Shown here one piece after another: positions 5,823-9,275 of a DNA stretch of 9,275 nucleotides. The notes below the pieces were generated by a model. It did no database searches, had not been told where the DNA came from, and saw only the letters and a program-made list of their open reading frames with translations. A program made the translations under genes and the position numbers. How positions within the stretch are numbered: position 1 is the stretch's first letter; every line of letters starts with the position of its first letter. The DNA lies in the NCBI GenBank assembly GCA_016295545.1, contig JAEDLA010000040.1, positions 1 through 9,275 on the forward strand, written 5' to 3'. The DNA is from Oscillospiraceae bacterium (lineage in GTDB: Bacteria > Bacillota > Clostridia > Oscillospirales > Ruminococcaceae).

Positions 5823-7751
5823 ATGAAAAGCGAAAAAATCAAAAACATTGCAGTCGTTGTGGCAGGAATAGATGAGGAGTATCAGAATACTATTATCACA
5901 GGTATCAATGCCTGTGCAAAGGACTGCAATGTGAATATTCTCTGCTTTGCTGCCTTTGGAGGTGTTATCGCCAACAGCAGGTACGATCTTGGCGAATATA
6001 ACATTTACAATCTGATAAACTACAACAAATTAGACGGTATTATTCTTATGACCAATACAATTTGCAGTCCTAAGGATAAGGAAAAGATTATTTCCAAAGT
6101 CAAAGAAGCCGGTATTCCCGCTGCTGTCTTTGACTGTGACGAATATCCCGAATTTTATAATATAAGCATTGACAATACCAATGCAATGAGGGAAATTGTC
6201 CGTCATGTTATTGTTGAGCATAACGCCAAAACGATAAACTTTATCTCCGGACCTCTTTCCAATCCTGAGGCCTGCGACAGATATGATGCGTTTCTTGAGG
6301 TTATGGCGGAGCATCACCTTACTTCCGATGTAAGGCGGATATACTTCGGTGAGTTCAGAAGCGGCGACGGCAAAAAAGCTATTGATGCATTTATTAAATC
6401 CGGACTCTCTATGCCGGACGCTATTATCTGTGCAAATGACGCTATGGCTCTTACTGCAATAAATAGTCTTGAACGTCATGGCTATAAAGTGCCGGAGGAT
6501 ATTATCGTTACCGGATTTGACAATACCTACAATGCCCAGCACTTCTGTCCGGCGCTTACTTCTGTAAGCCGTCCTCTCTTTGATGCAGGATATCAGGCTT
6601 GTAAGATTCTTCTTCGTGTTATGGACGGTGAATCCTGTGAAAAAAATACAGCACTGTCTGCTTCGCCTGTTTTCTCTGAAAGCTGCGGCTGTGTTCATCA
6701 GTCAGACGAGGATATCCGGAGCTATAAAAAAAGTACATACAAACTTATTGATGAAGTGCGCGCGGATATTTCACTGCTTAACCGCATGACCTCAGCTCTT
6801 GCTGAAACTGAGACTGTTGATAAGGTACTTGATGAGATAGGTCGTTTTTTGGACGAGATAGAATGCGAAAGCTGTGCAATATGCTTCTGCGCCGAATGGC
6901 AGGGGGCATTCAAGGATTCCAGAGCCGGTCTGCAGCCGGACGCTTTGCAGGTCACAGGCTATACACGCAGCATGAGTGCTCCGCTTATCTGGCATAAAGG
7001 CTCAAAAATTACCTCTGTAAAAACATTCAACAGCGAGGATATGTTCCCTGAACCGCTTAAAGGCGGCGGCAATATCAGCTATTTCCTCCCACTTCATTTC
7101 AGAGAGAGATGTCTTGGCTACTACATCATCTGCAACGGCGATTTCCCCATTAAGAGTATGCTCTGCCATTCTATCATCATGAATATGAGCAATTCTGTGG
7201 AAAATATCCGGAAGCTTCTCCACCTGAATCATGCCATTAACGAGCTTGATAAGCTTTACGTTGTTGATCCCCTCTGCGGAATTTATAACAGAAATGGCTT
7301 TATCAGGGCGGCTGACAGTATGTTCAAGAAGTGCATGGCTGAAGAAAAGTCTGTTCTCATTTGCTTTATAGATATGGACGGACTTAAAATGATCAACGAT
7401 AATTACGGTCATAACGAGGGAGATTTTGCTCTCCAGCGGCTTGCCGGAATTATTAGTGACTGCTGTTCAAACGGTCTTATCTGTGCCCGTTTCGGCGGAG
7501 ACGAGTTTATTATCTTCGGCGCTGATGCTCACGAGGAGGACGCTGAGATTCTGGAAAGACACTTTGAAATACGTATGGCTGAGATAAATAAGATACTGAA
7601 TAAGCCATACGAGCTTGCCGCCAGCGTTGGTACCTGTGTAACAAAGCTTGAACCGGATATGCTTCTGTTTAAGCTTATTACTGAGGCGGACGAGAAAATG
7701 TACGAGCAGAAAAAGAAAAAGAAAACGTCACGTTACCTGAGAAAAACATAA
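5823..7751 (+). CDS. Cytosolic sensor diguanylate cyclase: LacI-type binding domain, GAF-like region, GGDEF
   Basis: This 642-residue protein has no signal peptide or membrane helix. Residues 6-285 resemble the periplasmic-binding-protein fold of LacI regulators (IAVVVAG near the start, CANDAMALTA, VTGFDN) but lack the DNA-binding helix-turn-helix. An ESCGC motif at 286-290 closes this domain. A helical linker (about 291-335) leads to a GAF-like region (about 335-465). The GGDEF domain begins at DPLCGIYNRNGF (482-493), has DMDGLKMIND (517-526) with the metal and substrate residues, and an intact GGDEF at 558-562, so synthesis of c-di-GMP from two GTP is predicted. The usual inhibitory RxxD site, five residues before GGDEF, reads SNGL, so product feedback through that site is unlikely. 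The inferred role is to turn a small cytosolic ligand, perhaps a sugar, into a second-messenger signal. The ribosome site AAGGATGGTGA supports the start. No EAL or HD-GYP partner lies nearby. Confidence 0.93.
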   Translation: MKSEKIKNIAVVVAGIDEEYQNTIITGINACAKDCNVNILCFAAFGGVIANSRYDLGEYNIYNLINYNKLDGIILMTNTICSPKDKEKIISKVKEAGIPAAVFDCDEYPEFYNISIDNTNAMREIVRHVIVEHNAKTINFISGPLSNPEACDRYDAFLEVMAEHHLTSDVRRIYFGEFRSGDGKKAIDAFIKSGLSMPDAIICANDAMALTAINSLERHGYKVPEDIIVTGFDNTYNAQHFCPALTSVSRPLFDAGYQACKILLRVMDGESCEKNTALSASPVFSESCGCVHQSDEDIRSYKKSTYKLIDEVRADISLLNRMTSALAETETVDKVLDEIGRFLDEIECESCAICFCAEWQGAFKDSRAGLQPDALQVTGYTRSMSAPLIWHKGSKITSVKTFNSEDMFPEPLKGGGNISYFLPLHFRERCLGYYIICNGDFPIKSMLCHSIIMNMSNSVENIRKLLHLNHAINELDKLYVVDPLCGIYNRNGFIRAADSMFKKCMAEEKSVLICFIDMDGLKMINDNYGHNEGDFALQRLAGIISDCCSNGLICARFGGDEFIIFGADAHEEDAEILERHFEIRMAEINKILNKPYELAASVGTCVTKLEPDMLLFKLITEADEKMYEQKKKKKTSRYLRKT

Positions 7752-7792
7752 AAAACAGCTTCCGGAGCTTTAACGGCTTCGGAAGCTGTTTT
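7752..7792. terminator. Bidirectional intrinsic terminator between convergent genes
   Basis: A perfect 13-base-pair stem (AAAACAGCTTCCG, 7752-7764, with CGGAAGCTGTTTT, 7780-7792) extends inward by GAGC/GCTT to a seven-base loop. It fits exactly in the gap between the two convergent stop codons at 7751 and 7794. On the minus strand six Ts follow the GC-rich stem, making it a good terminator for the antiporter operon. On the plus strand four Ts then ATTA follow, so it serves the diguanylate cyclase gene too. Confidence 0.93.
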
Positions 7793-7793
7793 A

Positions 7794-8774
7794 TTACAGG
7801 TCACGCAGTATTATGTAGGCAAGATAAATTCCATAGACAAGCAGGAAGATTATTCCCTCTTTCTTGTCCAGTTTCTTTTTCAGTGCTGATGCGCCAAAGC
7901 ATAGCACTGTTGCACCGAGTACGCATAATGCGTCAATCATGTTTTCCGGAGTAACGCTGAATGGTGCAATTATCATGGATAGTCCCATTACCATGAGGAT
8001 ATTGAAAAGGTTTGAGCCTACAACATTTCCCAGTGCAATATCACTGCAGCCTTTTTTTGCCGATACAACTGAGGTAATAAGCTCCGGCAGCGATGTCCCT
8101 AGTGCGACTATCGTAAGTCCGATAAGAGTTTCACTTACGCCAAGTCCGTGAGCAATGTCCTTTGCACAGTAAACTGCAAGCTGACCGCCAAGAATGACAA
8201 CAATAAGACCGCCAACGGCATAAAGAATACTTTTGGGTACAGACATGGGCTTTTCATCTTCGTCCTCATCAGTCTTTGAACCGGCGGCAAGGGCATTTTT
8301 TCTTTCCTTTACAGCGCTGAGGATCGTCCACACCATAAATACTGCAAAGAACGCAATGAGTATAAGTCCGCCCCAGCGTTTGCCGTTCATGCCGCCAATG
8401 TAGAAAATCAGCGGAACTAAAACTGCCGAGCATAAAAGCAGGGGAAAGTCCTTTCTGAACAGTGACTTGTCCGCAGCTACCGGAACAATAACTGCGCTGA
8501 TTCCAAGTATTATCAGTATATTCAGCAGGTTTGAGCCAAGAAGATTTCCTATGGTGATGCCGGCATTTTCCGGATCAGATAATGCGCTGGAAATACTTAC
8601 AGCAGCCTCCGGAGCGCTTGTTCCCATAGCTACAATAGTTAGTCCGATTATCAGATTTGATACATGAAGCAGTCTTGCAATTGACACACAGCCGTCTACA
8701 AAGAAATCCGCACCCTTTACAAGAAGCACAAAGCTTACAATAAGTCCGGCTGTCATAAGAATCCAGTGAATCAT
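7794..8774 (-). CDS. Calcium/sodium antiporter, CaCA family (YrbG-like)
   Basis: This 326-residue membrane protein has about ten hydrophobic helices in two homologous halves with opposite topology, as expected for the cation/calcium exchanger superfamily. Each half carries the alpha-repeat signature: GTSAPE at 51-56 with GNLLGSN at 76-82, and GTSLPE at 226-231 with GNVVGSN at 249-255. The Glu of each GTS-PE motif is an ion ligand in the family. A short acidic loop (about 169-175) links the halves and could be cytoplasmic. It is predicted to exchange Ca2+ or a related cation for Na+ or H+ across the cytoplasmic membrane; the exact ions cannot be told. The ATG at 8774 follows AAAGGA by eight bases. 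The gene starts 17 bases after the acylphosphatase stop, so the two are probably cotranscribed, ending at the shared terminator. Confidence 0.94.
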   Translation of the reverse strand: MIHWILMTAGLIVSFVLLVKGADFFVDGCVSIARLLHVSNLIIGLTIVAMGTSAPEAAVSISSALSDPENAGITIGNLLGSNLLNILIILGISAVIVPVAADKSLFRKDFPLLLCSAVLVPLIFYIGGMNGKRWGGLILIAFFAVFMVWTILSAVKERKNALAAGSKTDEDEDEKPMSVPKSILYAVGGLIVVILGGQLAVYCAKDIAHGLGVSETLIGLTIVALGTSLPELITSVVSAKKGCSDIALGNVVGSNLFNILMVMGLSMIIAPFSVTPENMIDALCVLGATVLCFGASALKKKLDKKEGIIFLLVYGIYLAYIILRDL

Positions 8775-8791
8775 ATTTTTTATCCTTTCTG

Positions 8792-9061
8792 CTATTTGAT
8801 TCCGAAAGAGCGGTCGCCCTCTGCTGCAATCACAGTTTCTCTCAGGTTTTCAATGGTGATATATCGTCCCTGTTCAATAGTCAGCAGAAGCTTGTCGATA
8901 GCCTCCGGAGAGCCTTCCGCCTCCATTTCAACTGAGCCGTCGGAGCAGTTACGTACCCAGCCGGTAACTCCGAACATATTAGCGGCGTGACAGGCTCTGT
9001 ACCGAAATCCGACGCCTTGAACACTGCCGTAAAAAATAAAATGCTTTCTGATTTTTTCCAT
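8792..9061 (-). CDS. acyP: Acylphosphatase
   Basis: This 89-residue protein, the normal size for the family, hydrolyses acyl phosphates such as carbamoyl or acetyl phosphate in the cytoplasm. The two family signatures are present: GSVQGVGFRYR at 12-22 with catalytic Arg20, and GWVRNCSDGSVEMEAEGS from 34 with catalytic Asn38. The start ATG follows AGGAG by five bases. It is the first gene of a likely operon with the cation antiporter, 17 bases upstream of it. No functional link between the two is established from sequence. Confidence 0.96.
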   Translation of the reverse strand: MEKIRKHFIFYGSVQGVGFRYRACHAANMFGVTGWVRNCSDGSVEMEAEGSPEAIDKLLLTIEQGRYITIENLRETVIAAEGDRSFGIK

Positions 9062-9085
9062 AAATACTCCTGTGATTTATACTAA

Positions 9086-9115
9086 TTATTACTTTGGCGA
9101 TAAAAAATCTGTAAA
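9086..9115 (-). promoter_or_regulatory. Possible promoter of the acyP-antiporter operon
   Basis: On the minus strand TTTACA (9110-9115) and TAATAA (9086-9091) are 18 bases apart, just upstream of acyP. An alternative pair is TTATCG (9098-9103) with TATAAA (9076-9081), 16 bases apart. Both are imperfect; the AT-rich position upstream of a first gene is the main support. Confidence 0.35.
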
Positions 9116-9117
9116 AA

Positions 9118-9275
9118 GCGGCGAAGCCGCACGGGGGATTCCAAAGGGTTTATTAACCCTTTGGCAGGGGGTGTAAGAGGGGGACAGCGTCCCCCTGACA
9201 AAGCAGTAAATCAAGCGCAGCGATGATTTACGGACACTTCAGCATTACTTCCCTCGGCTTGTCCGACGAAGTAAT
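9118..9275. repeat. Array of five consecutive hairpins, dispersed-repeat-like element, cut by the window edge
   Basis: Five inverted repeats follow each other with little between them: GCGGC/GCCGC (9118-9130); CCAAAGGGTT/AACCCTTTGG (9141-9164), a perfect 10-base-pair stem; GGGGGAC/GTCCCCC (9179-9195); GTAAATCA/TGATTTAC (9206-9231); and ATTACTTC/GAAGTAAT (9244-9275) with an inner TCGG/CCGA stem. No coding frame is evident. The second stem's right arm and following bases resemble 3888-3902 on the other strand, which suggests a repeated intergenic element. Whether the last hairpin is the true end or the element continues cannot be seen. Confidence 0.6.

Noticed and set aside
6030..6698. Antisense frame of 222 codons inside the diguanylate cyclase gene
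   Set aside because: It lies entirely opposite a well-supported gene, has no recognisable domain and no good ribosome site; it is a shadow of codon use on the other strand.
9118..9275. CRISPR array or tRNA gene at the right end
   Set aside because: The hairpins differ in sequence, with no identical repeats at regular spacing and no tRNA cloverleaf or T-loop motif.

Overview
The window looks like a chromosomal stretch of a moderate-GC Firmicute, probably a gut Clostridia/Oscillospiraceae member close to Ruminococcus. This is inferred from sigma-A promoters with near-perfect boxes, strong AGGAGG-type ribosome binding sites, an archaeal-type prolyl-tRNA synthetase, a heterodimeric multidrug-type ABC exporter, a LacI-like-sensor diguanylate cyclase, and GC-rich hairpin repeats between genes. 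No taxonomic marker such as rRNA is present, so the assignment is tentative. There is no sign of phage, plasmid, IS or CRISPR material.

Layout. Bases 1-97 hold no gene I can recognise and lie downstream of the first operon. Bases 98-3647 (minus strand) carry two overlapping ABC half-transporter genes, which together make one heterodimeric exporter. Their promoter has TTGACA, a 17-base spacer and TACAAT, followed at once by a set of overlapping palindromes that look like a repressor operator. The 3648-4021 gap also holds a GC-rich repeat fragment and a perfect-consensus promoter (TTGACA-17-TATAAT) that drives proS rightward. proS (4022-5464) encodes a short prolyl-tRNA synthetase with a C-terminal four-cysteine zinc site.

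Bases 5561-5822 hold an extended -10 promoter and a leader of about 227 bases. The leader contains a terminator-like hairpin and a competing long-range helix, so it is a candidate cis-regulatory RNA. It precedes a 642-residue soluble sensor protein (5823-7751) with a LacI-type sugar-binding fold, a GAF-like region and an intact GGDEF domain. A strong hairpin terminator at 7752-7792 separates this gene from a convergent two-gene operon on the minus strand, acylphosphatase (8792-9061) followed by a CaCA-family cation antiporter (7794-8774). The right edge (9118-9275) is a run of five consecutive hairpins in a repeat-like intergenic element that shares a motif with the fragment near 3888-3902.

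The genes form separate transcription units rather than one pathway: drug or peptide export, translation, second-messenger signalling and ion transport. The least-explained parts are the leader RNA ahead of the diguanylate cyclase, the operator ahead of the exporter and the hairpin array at the right end. I found no clearly new multi-gene system.
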